From assembly GCF_002252475.1 (NCBI RefSeq), contig NZ_NNRK01000029.1, positions 186,001 through 250,000 on the forward strand: a stretch of 64,000 nucleotides of DNA. The letters run 5' to 3'. Below, one piece after another: positions 34,490 through 44,667 of this stretch. Numbering within the stretch: the stretch's first letter is position 1; each line of letters opens with the position of its first letter. The translations under genes were made by a program, and so were the position numbers. Below the pieces are notes generated by a model. That model was not told the DNA's origin and ran no database searches. It saw nothing but the letters and a program-made list of their open reading frames with translations. The DNA is from Brucella rhizosphaerae (GTDB taxonomy: Bacteria; Pseudomonadota; Alphaproteobacteria; Rhizobiales; Rhizobiaceae).

Positions 34490-35254
34490 ATGACATATAT
34501 ATTCGAACTATCCGTCTATCTTTCTTTTGTGACTTTCGCGATCCTCGGTGCAGGCATTTATTTTGTCGGCCGTGTTGCACTTCACCTCCTGTCCCGCCAC
34601 GCCAATCATGACATTCTATCCATCCCAATTGGCGCCTTCATCGGCACTATTGCGACAGCTTGGGCACTTTCACTGGGATTTGTTGCTGCTGACATATGGA
34701 CTGCCAATTCAAAAGCCGATCAGGCGACAAGTGAAGAACGATCCTCGATCTCACGCCTTATTGGTGCAGCAAGCCCGGACATTCTGAATGCCCCCGTGCT
34801 TGTGACGTCGCTTTCCGAATATCGCACTGCCGTCGTCGAAGACGAATGGCTTAAAAACAGCAATATCTTGCCTGTACACTCCGTCGAAGTTGCATTGCAA
34901 AATATAAGGCGCGAGATTGTCAAGCTCGCAAAGACAGACATCCCGTCACCGATAATATCGCAACTCGTACACGACTTCGATGAATTGCAGGACGCCCGCA
35001 ATACGCGTCTGTCTGTGGGTTCGACATCAGTTGATATGTACAAGTGGTATCTGCTGTTTTCGCTGACAATATTAACGATCATCACCATCGCAGCCACACA
35101 TGCGGACAGAGTAAGCGCTGCTATCAAAGCCATGGTAATCTATTCGATCACAGCCGCATTCTGTTTATGGATTCTTGCAATTCATGCCAATCCTTATCAG
35201 GGGATAGAGCGTCTCGAACCGTCATTGCTTTTCACAAACCAGAAATCGAGTTGA
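34490..35254 (+). CDS. DUF4239 (bestrophin-like domain) membrane protein
   Basis: From ATG 34490 (MTYIFELSV) a 254-residue membrane protein: two hydrophobic segments at the N-terminus (SVYLSFVTFAILGAGIYFVG; IGAFIGTIATAWALSLGFVA), a soluble helical middle rich in Ser/Glu, and two segments at the C-terminus (YLLFSLTILTIITIAATHA; AMVIYSITAAFCLWILAIHA), the pattern of DUF4239. Function unknown. Its stop overlaps or nearly touches the start of the next gene, so both are probably one transcript. Confidence 0.8.
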   Translation: MTYIFELSVYLSFVTFAILGAGIYFVGRVALHLLSRHANHDILSIPIGAFIGTIATAWALSLGFVAADIWTANSKADQATSEERSSISRLIGAASPDILNAPVLVTSLSEYRTAVVEDEWLKNSNILPVHSVEVALQNIRREIVKLAKTDIPSPIISQLVHDFDELQDARNTRLSVGSTSVDMYKWYLLFSLTILTIITIAATHADRVSAAIKAMVIYSITAAFCLWILAIHANPYQGIERLEPSLLFTNQKSS

Positions 35255-35256
35255 TA

Positions 35257-35826
35257 TTGCGAATTAGACCGCTTTCGATAGCCATCACAGCACTGACGCT
35301 CTTTGCAGCGATGCCAAAGGCGGAAGCTCAAACCTTCCGTGTCTGCCACGGCTACGAGTGCTACTATCGAACGAAGGTAACGTTATCAGCTCAGGATCTG
35401 CGCCGCGTTCAAAGCCTCATGCAGCACGGCGCTCAGTCGCCAGCAGCCGAACGTAAAGCCCTGAGAGCAGCAATCGCATTGTTTGAACAACGCAGTACAG
35501 CTGCCATCGGTGTTCGTGACAAGCCGCGCATGCAGTTTGGTAAGGCACGGATCAAGGGGCAGATGGACTGTATCGATGAATCAACCAATACGGACAATTT
35601 CATCCGGTATCTGGACTCTCGCGGTTGGTTGAAACATCATTCTCCAGCGCGCAAAACCACGCGCGGCAGCTTCTTCGATGGCCGCTATCCTCACTGGACA
35701 GCGGTTATTGAGGCAAAGGATGGTGAGCGTTGGGCAGTCGATTCCTGGTATGAAGCGGGCGGCGGACCGCCCGATATCATGCCATTTGCTGAATGGAAGC
35801 GCCGTGGCTATGGCGGCGAAAGATAA
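35257..35826 (+). CDS. Secreted protein with Cys-His-Asp triad, transglutaminase/papain-like
   Basis: About 189 residues from TTG 35257 (a TTG at 35251 overlapping the previous stop is an alternative). A signal peptide (RPLSIAITALTLFAAMPKAEA) is followed by a helical region and a C-terminal domain with C105 (GQMDCIDESTNT), H146 (RYPHWTAVIE) and D162 (WAVDSWYEAGG). The order and spacing Cys...His...Asp are those of the transglutaminase-like/bacterial cysteine protease fold. No family name is known to me. It is coupled to the DUF4239 gene and precedes the second choloylglycine hydrolase-like gene. Confidence 0.7.
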   Translation: MRIRPLSIAITALTLFAAMPKAEAQTFRVCHGYECYYRTKVTLSAQDLRRVQSLMQHGAQSPAAERKALRAAIALFEQRSTAAIGVRDKPRMQFGKARIKGQMDCIDESTNTDNFIRYLDSRGWLKHHSPARKTTRGSFFDGRYPHWTAVIEAKDGERWAVDSWYEAGGGPPDIMPFAEWKRRGYGGER

Positions 35827-35924
35827 TCCGGATAAAGCGCTTCAGATGAAGTCATCTAACGAAGCGCTCCAGCATGAAGCTCATGCATGAAAATGTGTAG
35901 GCCGTTTCAACTAGGGGATTACCT

Positions 35925-36992
35925 ATGACTATTCTGAAAAAGTCCTTTGCAGCTGCATGCACCAGCGCTCTTGTCGCTGTCAGCATGCTTGCCGCGCCTG
36001 TCGCCGAAGCCTGTACACGCGTGGTCTATCTTGGCGCCAGTGATCAGGTAATTACCGCCAGGTCGATGGACTGGAAGGTCGATGTTGGCACCAATCTATG
36101 GATTTTCCCGCGCGGTATGGACCGCAGCGGAGAAGCTGGGCCAAACTCCATCAAATGGACGTCCAAATATGGCAGCGTGATCTCTTCGGGCTATGATATT
36201 TCGACGACCGACGGAATGAACGAAGCTGGCCTTGTTGCCAATGTTCTGTGGCTGGTGGAATCCGAATATCCGAAATATGACGGCACAGGCCCCGGTCTGT
36301 CTATCGCAGCCTGGGCGCAATATGTGCTCGACAATTTTGCCACTGTAGACGAAGCTGTCAAAGAACTGAGCAAAAATCCATTCACAATCGTGACTGACAA
36401 CGTGCCGGGCGAAACCAGGCTCGCAACACTGCACCTGTCCATATCGGATGCTTCGGGAGACAGTGCGATCGTCGAATATATCGATGGAAAGCAGGTCATT
36501 CATCATAGCCGCGACTATCAGGTTATGACCAATTCACCAACATTCAACGAGCAGCTTGCCCTTCACTCTTACTGGTCCCAAATCGGCGGAACCGTCATGT
36601 TGCCGGGTACAAACCGGGCATCGGACCGCTTCACACGTGCTGCATTCTATATAAACGCTATACCTAAATCCGAGGAGCCTGTGGAGGCTCTTGCGAGCGT
36701 TTTCGGCGTCATTCGTAACGCATCAGTGCCATTCGGCATCACGACACCGAATGAGCCAAACATCTCCTCCACACGCTGGCGCACAGTTTCAGACCAGAAG
36801 CGTAAACTCTATTTCTTTGAATCCGCTCTGACGCCGAATATTTTCTGGGTCGATCTGAAAGCGATAGACTTCTCGGCCGACAAGGGAAAAGTGCAGAAAC
36901 TCGACCTTGGTCCGGATCAGCGCAATATTTTTTCCGGTGTTGTGAACAAGGATTTCAAAGACGCAGCGCCCTTCAAATTCCTGGGGCTCTGA
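35925..36992 (+). CDS. cgh: Choloylglycine hydrolase-like secreted Ntn amidase (paralogue 2)
   Basis: 355-residue secreted Ntn hydrolase. The signal peptide ends at VAEA, exposing C30 as the nucleophile; SMDWKVD keeps the Arg/Met-Asp-Trp motif, and QVMTNSPTFNEQL matches the conserved middle block, so it is closer to the classical family than paralogue 1. Brucella carries a choloylglycine hydrolase of this type that cleaves conjugated bile salts and aids survival in the host; the same activity is plausible but unproved here. The ribosome site is AGGGGA. It has its own promoter region of about 100 bases. Confidence 0.87.
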   Translation: MTILKKSFAAACTSALVAVSMLAAPVAEACTRVVYLGASDQVITARSMDWKVDVGTNLWIFPRGMDRSGEAGPNSIKWTSKYGSVISSGYDISTTDGMNEAGLVANVLWLVESEYPKYDGTGPGLSIAAWAQYVLDNFATVDEAVKELSKNPFTIVTDNVPGETRLATLHLSISDASGDSAIVEYIDGKQVIHHSRDYQVMTNSPTFNEQLALHSYWSQIGGTVMLPGTNRASDRFTRAAFYINAIPKSEEPVEALASVFGVIRNASVPFGITTPNEPNISSTRWRTVSDQKRKLYFFESALTPNIFWVDLKAIDFSADKGKVQKLDLGPDQRNIFSGVVNKDFKDAAPFKFLGL

Positions 36993-37070
36993 CAATCGTT
37001 CAATAAAATCTGAAACCAATCTGCATCCGGCGCGTTAACTAATCACAACAACCAGAACGGAGGAAATCCA

Positions 37071-37280
37071 ATGGACTGGAATCGCGTAGAAGGCAATTGG
37101 AAGCAGACTAAGGGTAAGATCAAGGAACAGTGGGGCAAGCTCACTGACGACGATCTGGACCAGATCAATGGTCGCCGCGAGCAGTTGGAAGGCAAGATTC
37201 AGGAACGCTACGGCATCGAAAAGGACCGCGCAAAGTCCGACATCGATGACTGGTATAAACACCAGAAGTGGCTTTCCTAA
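37071..37280 (+). CDS. CsbD family stress protein
   Basis: A 69-residue, highly charged, Trp-containing protein: MDWNRVEGNWKQTKGKIKEQ WGKLTDDD is the CsbD hallmark (read in two parts). Such proteins are abundant under general stress control and lack a known biochemical function. The ribosome site GGAGG is perfectly spaced. It is followed at 37310 by a terminator, so it is a single-gene transcript. Confidence 0.93.
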   Translation: MDWNRVEGNWKQTKGKIKEQWGKLTDDDLDQINGRREQLEGKIQERYGIEKDRAKSDIDDWYKHQKWLS

Positions 37281-37309
37281 CGAAGCGCTGTAATTTGACA
37301 TGCCGAATG

Positions 37310-37335
37310 AAGCCCTGCTCCGTAGCAGGGCTTCA
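37310..37335. terminator. Bidirectional terminator between csbD-like and ialB-like genes
   Basis: GAAGCCCTGCT and AGCAGGGCTTC form a perfect 11-bp stem around CCGT, followed by ATTCTTTTAT. It separates two converging genes. Confidence 0.85.
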
Positions 37336-37357
37336 TTCTTTTATATGCCTCTCACGT

Positions 37358-37852
37358 TCAGCAGCGGTCAACGCGCTGAAGTGATGCAGACAATCCCATC
37401 AGCGAAAATGTGTAGCGTGTTTGCGTACCGCGCACCGATGTAGCCTGCACATTCACCGTGCGGCCTGACCGCATGGCACTTACGATACGCGCCTCGTCGC
37501 CGACATTCTGCGCCCATGCTCTGTTGCCCTCGCTGAAGAACGGAAATTGCGCGCCATCAATCATGACCTTTACGGCGCTGTCCGCTTTCAGGTTATATCC
37601 CATAACAAGCTGGGGGCTGTAGCTCGCACCAGACTTGGAGATAATAATGAAGTTATCACCATGCTGAACACCTGCCGGAAGGAAACTCGACGGCACAGTC
37701 AAAGCATAGCACTTGTTTCCGGGTAGCTGGGTGTTCTGGTAAACACCCCAATCCCTGAACTCACCAATATGACTTGTTTTAGCCGAAGCCGCGAGAGAAC
37801 TCGCCACCAACCCTGCAAGCGCCAACGCAACAGTGGTTGTCTTTTTAGTCAT
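37358..37852 (-). CDS. Invasion-associated locus B (IalB) family protein
   Basis: A 164-residue secreted protein from ATG 37852 (MTKKTTTVAL), with GGAGG upstream and a signal peptide ending at ASA-K. The mature part starts HIGEFRDWGVYQNTQLPGNKCYALT, the W-x-V-x...CY pattern of IalB family proteins, and ends in a Cys (VDRC) that may pair with the earlier Cys. IalB was named in Bartonella for a role in erythrocyte invasion; most homologues are periplasmic proteins of unknown function. Confidence 0.82.
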   Translation of the reverse strand: MTKKTTTVALALAGLVASSLAASAKTSHIGEFRDWGVYQNTQLPGNKCYALTVPSSFLPAGVQHGDNFIIISKSGASYSPQLVMGYNLKADSAVKVMIDGAQFPFFSEGNRAWAQNVGDEARIVSAMRSGRTVNVQATSVRGTQTRYTFSLMGLSASLQRVDRC

Positions 37853-37985
37853 TGCCTGAAACCTCCATAATGTCACCAATCACGTGGCATAAAAAATTGT
37901 TTCATTGCGTTACTATTTCCTTAACAGACTCCTAAAAACTTGTTGAACAGGAAAAATGGTCGCGGATACGTGAATTAAAAACATG

Positions 37986-38016
37986 AAAAACCCGCCTGGC
38001 GATTAAACCAGACGGG
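37986..38016 (-). terminator. Terminator downstream of the autotransporter remnant
   Basis: On the minus strand GCCCGTCTGG and CCAGGCGGGT form a stem followed by TTTTTCATG. It lies about 90 bases past the stop of the pseudogene at 38108, and suggests the gene was once a full transcription unit. Confidence 0.7.
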
Positions 38017-38107
38017 CTGCAACCTTGATACATCTGGGAGCGTCACTCTGGTTCAATCAGATCAAAGACGCCTGTAACCGGGGGATGCAAATGCCGGAAT
38101 GAGACCA

Positions 38108-38578
38108 CTAGAACCGGAACTGAAGACCCAGAGCGTATCCAATCTGATTTCCATCATCATGCCCAAAGCGTGCGTTGATTTCGCTGAACAAACCGACCTG
38201 TTCAGTGACGGCGAGCTGGGCACCCAACTGCGCACGACCAAAATCCTTATCGACATTGCCCAGATCAGCGATGCGTGCACCAGCAGTCCAAGTAAAGTTC
38301 TGGATAGATGTGTCATATCTAATACCGAGCCGTGCCTGCATCCAAGCGGTAGCCGCTTCAAAGTTGGCAGTTCCGCGATATCGTCCCGGATAATCATGAA
38401 TTAGTTTATCGACCGTCTGACTGGCATATTGCCCGTAATCATAAGCAACAGCATCACTGGAAAATGATACGCCAGCAATCCCCGCAGCAACGGCTAAAGC
38501 ACCTGCAACACCGGTAAATACCGAAGCTCATTTCAATTGTTTGCAATCAGACGCAATAATTCCTGCGGACTGACGCAT
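38108..38578 (-). pseudogene. Decayed gene: signal peptide, peptidase-like stub and autotransporter beta-barrel end
   Basis: One reading frame runs 157 codons from ATG 38578 to the TAG at 38108 but has an in-frame TGA at 38530-38528 (codon 17). Past the TGA it reads ASVFTGVAGALAVAAGIAGV then SFSSDAVA, the rest of a signal peptide, then YDYGQYASQTVDKLIHDYPG, reminiscent of the N-terminus of M28-type aminopeptidases, then LGIRYDTSIQNFTWTAGARI and LFSEINARFGHDDGNQIGYA, ending LGLQFRF, which is the closing part of an autotransporter barrel. No usable start lies after the TGA until ATG 38341. I read it as an internally deleted and nonsense-mutated gene. The short intact piece 38108-38341 alone would be 77 residues without a signal. 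Confidence 0.55.
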
Positions 38579-38823
38579 GCCAGACCGCTGTCCCATTTTA
38601 TAACCCACTGTGATTCCCATCTGTTTTTATAGTTCACATAGGAATTTCTAATTATGGAAATACAATGCGTCACGCCAATATAGGTGTTAATCAACACTTA
38701 AACTGGAGCCATACTCAATAATGACTGGGGAGATAGAAAACTGTTTCTCTGAAACCACCTAAAAGTGAGATGAGCTGAATTGCAGCAAACCGCTGCAAAC
38801 AGAACATCGCACTTGTAGTAAAA

Positions 38824-38900
38824 TGGTGGGCCCGGAGGGACTCGAACCCCCAACCAAGCGGTTATGAGCCGCCGGCTCTAACCAATTGAGCTACAGGCCC
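38824..38900 (-). tRNA. tRNA-Ile (CAU anticodon, Ile2)
   Basis: A 77-nt cloverleaf: acceptor GGGCCTG pairs CGGGCCC, D arm with GTAGCTCAATTGGTTAGAG, anticodon stem GGCGG/CCGCT with loop CTCATAA, T arm GGGGGTTCGAGTCCCTC, encoded CCA. The anticodon is CAU. I assign Ile2 (C34 modified to lysidine by TilS) because CGCTTGGT after the anticodon stem and the GGGCCTG acceptor resemble tRNA-Ile genes, not initiator or elongator tRNA-Met; a plain tRNA-Met label is the alternative. It stands alone between the pseudogene and bp26. Confidence 0.9.
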
Positions 38901-39174
38901 CACGCAATACAGCACCTACCCTAAAGAAAGACGGGACACAAGCTGTCAATTACACCAGTTGCCCTAATGCGCACATATTCGATTGTCATGCATGCAACTC
39001 AAGACACGATTCATCGAACTTGAAGCGTTAGGTTGCAATTTAACTGCGTTTCAAGTCAGATAGCGTGGCGTTTTGCTTTAGAGGGAACTTAAATACATTA
39101 ACGACAAAGCAGAAATGGCCTCTCTTGGAGACTGCTTTGCACAAGCTACCTCAACATTCTCTACAGGAGATTTT

Positions 39175-39927
39175 ATGAAGAACCGCGCTACTACCCTTCT
39201 TGCCACCTCATTTTCGGCAATCATGCTCGCAGGCGCACTTTCACTGCCAGCCGCAGCGCAGGAGAATCAGATGACGAAGCAGACCGCGCGTATTGCGGTG
39301 ACCGGTGAAGGCAAGATGAACTCTGCCCCGGACATGGCTATTCTCAACCTCACAGTGTTGCGCGATGCAGAAACTGCACGCGAGGCGATGACGGCCAACA
39401 ATGAAGCGATGGCCAAAGTACTGGATGCGATGAAGAAGGCTGGCGTTGAGGAGCGTGATCTCCAGACGAGCGGTGTCAACATTCAGCCGCGCTACGTCTA
39501 TCCGGACGACAAGAACGGTCTGAAAGAGCCAAAGATCAGTGGTTACAGCGTTTCAAACAGTGTGACTGTCCGCGTGCGTGATCTGGCCAAGGTTGGCAAT
39601 GTTCTTGATGAATCCGTAACGCTTGGCGTCAATCAGGGCGGCGATCTTACCTTCGTCAACGACAATCCTGCGGCCACAATCAACGAAGCGCGCAAGCGCG
39701 CCGTAGCAGACGCGATTGCCAAGGCTAAGACTCTTGCCGATGCAGCAGGCGTTGGTCTCGGTCGCGTCGTTGAAATCAACGAACAGAGCCGCCCACCTAT
39801 GCCGATGCCAATCGCACGTCAGGCCAAGATGATGGCAGCTGCTGCACCCGAGGATTCAGTTCCAGTTGCAGCCGGTGAAAACAGCTATAATATCTCGGTC
39901 AACGTCGTGTTCGAAATCAAGGAATAA
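39175..39927 (+). CDS. bp26: SIMPL-domain periplasmic protein, BP26/Omp28 homologue
   Basis: A 250-residue secreted protein of the SIMPL (DUF541) family. The signal peptide ends at PAAA-QEN; the mature N-terminus [20 protein letters not shown] and later [16 protein letters not shown] and [17 protein letters not shown] correspond closely to Brucella BP26 (Omp28), an immunodominant periplasmic antigen that assembles into channel-like oligomers. GGAGATTTT precedes the ATG at 39175. Two intrinsic terminators follow. This gene is the best single taxonomic marker in the window for the Brucella/Ochrobactrum group. Confidence 0.92.
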   Translation: MKNRATTLLATSFSAIMLAGALSLPAAAQENQMTKQTARIAVTGEGKMNSAPDMAILNLTVLRDAETAREAMTANNEAMAKVLDAMKKAGVEERDLQTSGVNIQPRYVYPDDKNGLKEPKISGYSVSNSVTVRVRDLAKVGNVLDESVTLGVNQGGDLTFVNDNPAATINEARKRAVADAIAKAKTLADAAGVGLGRVVEINEQSRPPMPMPIARQAKMMAAAAPEDSVPVAAGENSYNISVNVVFEIKE

Positions 39928-39937
39928 CGACATCAAA

Positions 39938-39960
39938 AAGGGGCGATCATTCGCCCCTTT
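39938..39960 (+). terminator. Terminator of bp26
   Basis: AAGGGGCGA and TCGCCCCTT stem with a short TCAT loop, followed by TCTTTTTG. Confidence 0.85.
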
Positions 39961-39982
39961 CTTTTTGCCTGTGTGGCACAAT

Positions 39983-40017
39983 AAAAAGCCAGCCTGATCA
40001 AATCAGGCTGGCTTTTT
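39983..40017. terminator. Second hairpin after bp26
   Basis: AAAAAGCCAGCCTGAT and ATCAGGCTGGCTTTTT form a long perfect stem with T-runs on both strands, probably a back-up terminator or that of the convergent 40130 gene. Confidence 0.8.
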
Positions 40018-40026
40018 GTTCATGGC

Positions 40027-40064
40027 GCATCCCGAAACGTGTAAACGGGCTTCGGATAAGATGC
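40027..40064. repeat. Dispersed palindrome, family B
   Basis: GCATCCCGAAACGTGTAAAC followed by GGGCTTCGGATAAGATGC. Same plan as the copy at 4136-4178: GCAT ends, CCGAA/TTCGG inner arms. Confidence 0.55.
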
Positions 40065-40080
40065 AGGTAAAACAAATGAT

Positions 40081-40117
40081 TAGAACGCCGACCTGATTGA
40101 ATCAGATCGGCGTTCTA
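40081..40117. repeat. Palindrome of family D
   Basis: TAGAACGCCGACCTGATT and AATCAGATCGGCGTTCTA form an 18-bp stem with one mismatch and a single-base loop. It shares AACGCCGAxCTGA/TCAGATCGGCGTT with the terminator at 23477-23511 and lies 12 bases past the stop of the 40130 gene, so it may terminate it. Confidence 0.65.
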
Positions 40118-40129
40118 ATGGTAGTGGGA

Positions 40130-40486
40130 TTAGCGGATGATCGGGCAACCGCGTACATTTGCGAAGACGACGCCGGTTGGGCGACCATTGCGGAAGCCAC
40201 GAACCTGAACCGATTTACCGCGGTATACAACGCGCGCATTGCGGATACCCATGCGATGCGCCTTCATCTTTGCACCTTCAACCGAACAGGCTGGGCCACG
40301 ACGCTGTGGACGGGCCTGATGGCGGTTTCCACGATAATCAATATTGACCACAGGCGAATGCGCTGCAGTGCTGACCGCGGGAACGGATACAGGCGATGCA
40401 GCATTTGCTGAAGCACCGACAGTGAAGACAGCAGCAAAACCAATTGCAGCAGTGACAACGAACGACTTGAGCGAAACTGCGGACAT
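40130..40486 (-). CDS. Small secreted basic protein of unknown function
   Basis: A 118-residue protein with a signal peptide (SLKSFVVTAAIGFAAVFTVG, cleavage near ANA-AS). The mature part is strongly basic and contains two Cys (GPACSVEGAKMKAHRMGIRN and VRGCPIIR) that could form a disulfide, around repeated VVYRGKSVQVRGFRNGRP. I do not recognise the family beyond its resemblance to short periplasmic Rhizobiales proteins. GAAAGGG precedes the ATG. Confidence 0.7.
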   Translation of the reverse strand: MSAVSLKSFVVTAAIGFAAVFTVGASANAASPVSVPAVSTAAHSPVVNIDYRGNRHQARPQRRGPACSVEGAKMKAHRMGIRNARVVYRGKSVQVRGFRNGRPTGVVFANVRGCPIIR

Positions 40487-40749
40487 CTTGAAACCCTTTC
40501 AAACTTTTGTCAGACGATCTGCGCCTGAGACATCCGATAATTAGTCTATCCAATATGAACACAAAGCCAAGTTCTCGTTCATATGGCATTCAGCTTGGTA
40601 AACAAAATGAGCGGGATTTTTTAATCTCTTTCAAAAAGATAAGCATTTTCAAATCACTACAAAATTGATCACATACGTCTGACCCGACACGCTCGCCACA
40701 TTAAACTTAATTAATATGAACCCAGCTGTTACCAGGCAGAAGAAGGGAC

Positions 40750-41196
40750 CTAATCCAGTGGCACCATGTGCTCAAGATATTCGTCTTCATCCGCCAGCTC
40801 GTGATCGAAAGCTGTCACCCGTCCACGTACGGACACGCCCGCTTCGTAAATGGTCTCTGTCGACCCCGAGACTAACGGATGCCACCAATACAAGTCTGAG
40901 CCTTCTGCAACCAGACGATAAGCGCAGGTGGCCGGAAGCCAATTGACCTCATAGACAATCTCCGGCGTGAGAAATACGCAATCCGGCACACTCTTGCGAC
41001 GGTTTGGATAGTCGCTGCATTTGCAGCTATCGGCATCCAGCAGCGTACAGGCAACCGTTGTCCAGTAGACCTGATCGGTATCGTCATCCAGCAACTTATG
41101 CAGGCAGCACTGACCACAGCCGTCGCACAGACTTTCCCATTCTTGTCGGTTCATCTGTTCAAGAGATTTGGTTTGCCAGAAGGGTTTCTTATCCAT
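40750..41196 (-). CDS. YcgN-family cysteine cluster protein
   Basis: UPF0260 family, 148 residues from ATG 41196 ([15 protein letters not shown]). The N-terminal [12 protein letters not shown] and the later [17 protein letters not shown] and [10 protein letters not shown] provide eight Cys, probably binding iron-sulfur or zinc. The function is not established; the protein is widespread in Proteobacteria. A longer frame begins at 41283 but would cross a dispersed repeat. It converges on nothing and lies between intergenic regions. Confidence 0.88.
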   Translation of the reverse strand: MDKKPFWQTKSLEQMNRQEWESLCDGCGQCCLHKLLDDDTDQVYWTTVACTLLDADSCKCSDYPNRRKSVPDCVFLTPEIVYEVNWLPATCAYRLVAEGSDLYWWHPLVSGSTETIYEAGVSVRGRVTAFDHELADEDEYLEHMVPLD

Positions 41197-41208
41197 GACG
41201 CTGCATAT

Positions 41209-41269
41209 AGAGCATTTCCAACAAAAGTACGTAGCAGTTTTGCGCCGGGTAAGACGCAAAAGCAAAAAA
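41209..41269. repeat. Dispersed repeat, family A (short copy)
   Basis: AGAGCATTTCCAACAAAAGT then ACGTAGCAGTTTTGCGCC and GACGCAAAAGCAAAAAAG. Matches the first 60 bases of the 46649-46751 copy. It abuts the 5' end of the ycgN-like gene. Confidence 0.7.
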
Positions 41270-41472
41270 GACCGTGCAATCACATGCGTTATGGCACGGA
41301 CAAATCGCCGCTCTTACCTATTGAATGATGCACAATGCTGAGCTACACGTTTTTTCTGTCATCTTCATGACCGTAAGCGTCTTACGTTAGGCAACGCATC
41401 AAACTGGCCGGGAACGGCTTCTTAGAATTGATGTTTCGTTGCGCGTTCCCCGCAAAATATTCAGGAATACAC

Positions 41473-41733
41473 ATGTCTCAGTTTGAAGGCACCCGCCGCA
41501 GAAAACTGCCAGCGCGTTATGCATCCATCGTGATGCCTTTCATTCTCTCAATCATGATGACGTTCGTTGTCTCACTGATTGCGACTGCGAAGAACCTGGG
41601 CTTTGCACACCCGGAACTCGCATCAAACTGGATGAGCTCGTGGGCTCTTTCATGGCTTATCGCTTTTCCAGTCCTGCTAGCCATCCTCCCGGTGGTTCGC
41701 AAAATGGTCAGCCTTGTCTGCCACCCACACTGA
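41473..41733 (+). CDS. DUF2798 family small membrane protein
   Basis: An 86-residue protein from ATG 41473 (MSQFEGTRRRKLPARY). A basic N-terminus precedes two hydrophobic spans: IVMPFILSIMMTFVVSLIAT and SWALSWLIAFPVLLAILPVV. RYASIVMPFILSIMMTFVVS and the SWLIAFP motif are typical of DUF2798. Function unknown. A weak AGGA lies before the ATG. Confidence 0.82.
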   Translation: MSQFEGTRRRKLPARYASIVMPFILSIMMTFVVSLIATAKNLGFAHPELASNWMSSWALSWLIAFPVLLAILPVVRKMVSLVCHPH

Positions 41734-41746
41734 CCATTCCATTAAA

Positions 41747-41777
41747 AAAAGCCGCACATAGGTAATGCGCGGCTTTT
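41747..41777. terminator. Bidirectional terminator, DUF2798 / hlyU-like
   Basis: AAAAGCCGCAC and GCGCGGCTTTT form a stem between two converging genes with A and T runs on either side. Confidence 0.75.
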
Positions 41778-41798
41778 CAATTATATTTCTGGCAGAGT

Positions 41799-42089
41799 TT
41801 AACGGAAAATACCTTCGCCCTGCTCATCGACAATCTGTCGGCCTTTGTTCAGCGAAATGCTGGCTGCATCCTCGATACCAGGGCAACGGTCGGCGCGAAC
41901 AAAGCGATGCTCTTTCAGCTCGCCATTGATCGTCTTGGAAATCACTCCACAAACCTGATACTGACCGCCTTCGCTATAAGGCGTTGCAATTATCAGAAAT
42001 TCCTTGTGCTCAAGACGTCCAGCCTCTTTTGGCGCTGCTGGAGTTTCCTCAGCGGATCCGCCACCGAAAAGACGCTTCAAAAAAGACAT
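41799..42089 (-). CDS. HlyU family protein
   Basis: A 96-residue protein from ATG 42089 (MSFLKRLFGGGSAEE), with GAGGGAG upstream. The LEHKEFLIIATPYSEGGQYQ and VCGVISKTI segments and HRFVRADRCPGIEDA place it in the HlyU family, named for a Vibrio haemolysin activator but not an HTH protein in alphaproteobacteria. Regulatory function is unproved here. It lies just downstream of rpoD on the same strand as rpoD is read, 67 bases apart from the rpoD stop, in the order hlyU-like then rpoD from left. Confidence 0.82.
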   Translation of the reverse strand: MSFLKRLFGGGSAEETPAAPKEAGRLEHKEFLIIATPYSEGGQYQVCGVISKTINGELKEHRFVRADRCPGIEDAASISLNKGRQIVDEQGEGIFR

Positions 42090-42155
42090 AACGCTCCCTC
42101 TCTTTATATGAAAGCACATCGCCCGAAACCGTATCCGGCTCCGGGCGACGAGTTT

Positions 42156-44174
<2,019 letters not shown>

Positions 44175-44667
44175 ATTGCTCGTCTCCAGGCGACACCGGT
44201 CGCGTCTAAGATATATAGAGTGGTCAAACGGTTTTGCGAGAGCGCCGTTTAACTGTTGATTCTGCGAATAGCTGATTTCGTGTTAATGCCGAATTAACCG
44301 TGCCGTCATTAACCGATCCTGCCGTCTCCAAATTCTTGTGGGTAGATCCGAGATCAATGGTCGCCTTTAAGGCCCGCCCGGTCTTTGACTGTTGCCCATC
44401 AAGGCTAATTTCAGGAGTCCACTTAAGGAACGTTTATCAATATCAGTTCTTTAATCCTTGCTCGAACTGTCGTGATTCCGTCATTTCTGGCCCACGTCAA
44501 GAGCGAGTCACCTGATTCGGGTCTAAAAAGCGAATCATTTATTGTCGCGGCGCGTTCTCAAGCCTTTAAGCCGCTAAAGATTCGCGAAACCCACCATTTC
44601 CGGCAGTTTCGAGTCTTTGAGCGATTCAAAGTGATTCGGGCACCACGAATGCCTCACCTGAGCGCGG
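44175..44667. other. dnaG-rpoD intergenic region with a GANTC cluster
   Basis: 493 bases without a gene. Nine GANTC sites lie between 44415 and 44637 (44415, 44474, 44505, 44514, 44532, 44579, 44611, 44623, 44633) and another at 44258. GANTC is the target of the cell-cycle methyltransferase CcrM. The rpoD promoter is presumably here; I see no clear hexamer pair. Confidence 0.7.

Noticed and set aside
38528-38530. In-frame TGA as a selenocysteine codon
   Set aside because: No SECIS-like hairpin is evident directly after it, it lies inside a signal peptide, and the rest of the gene is clearly deleted.
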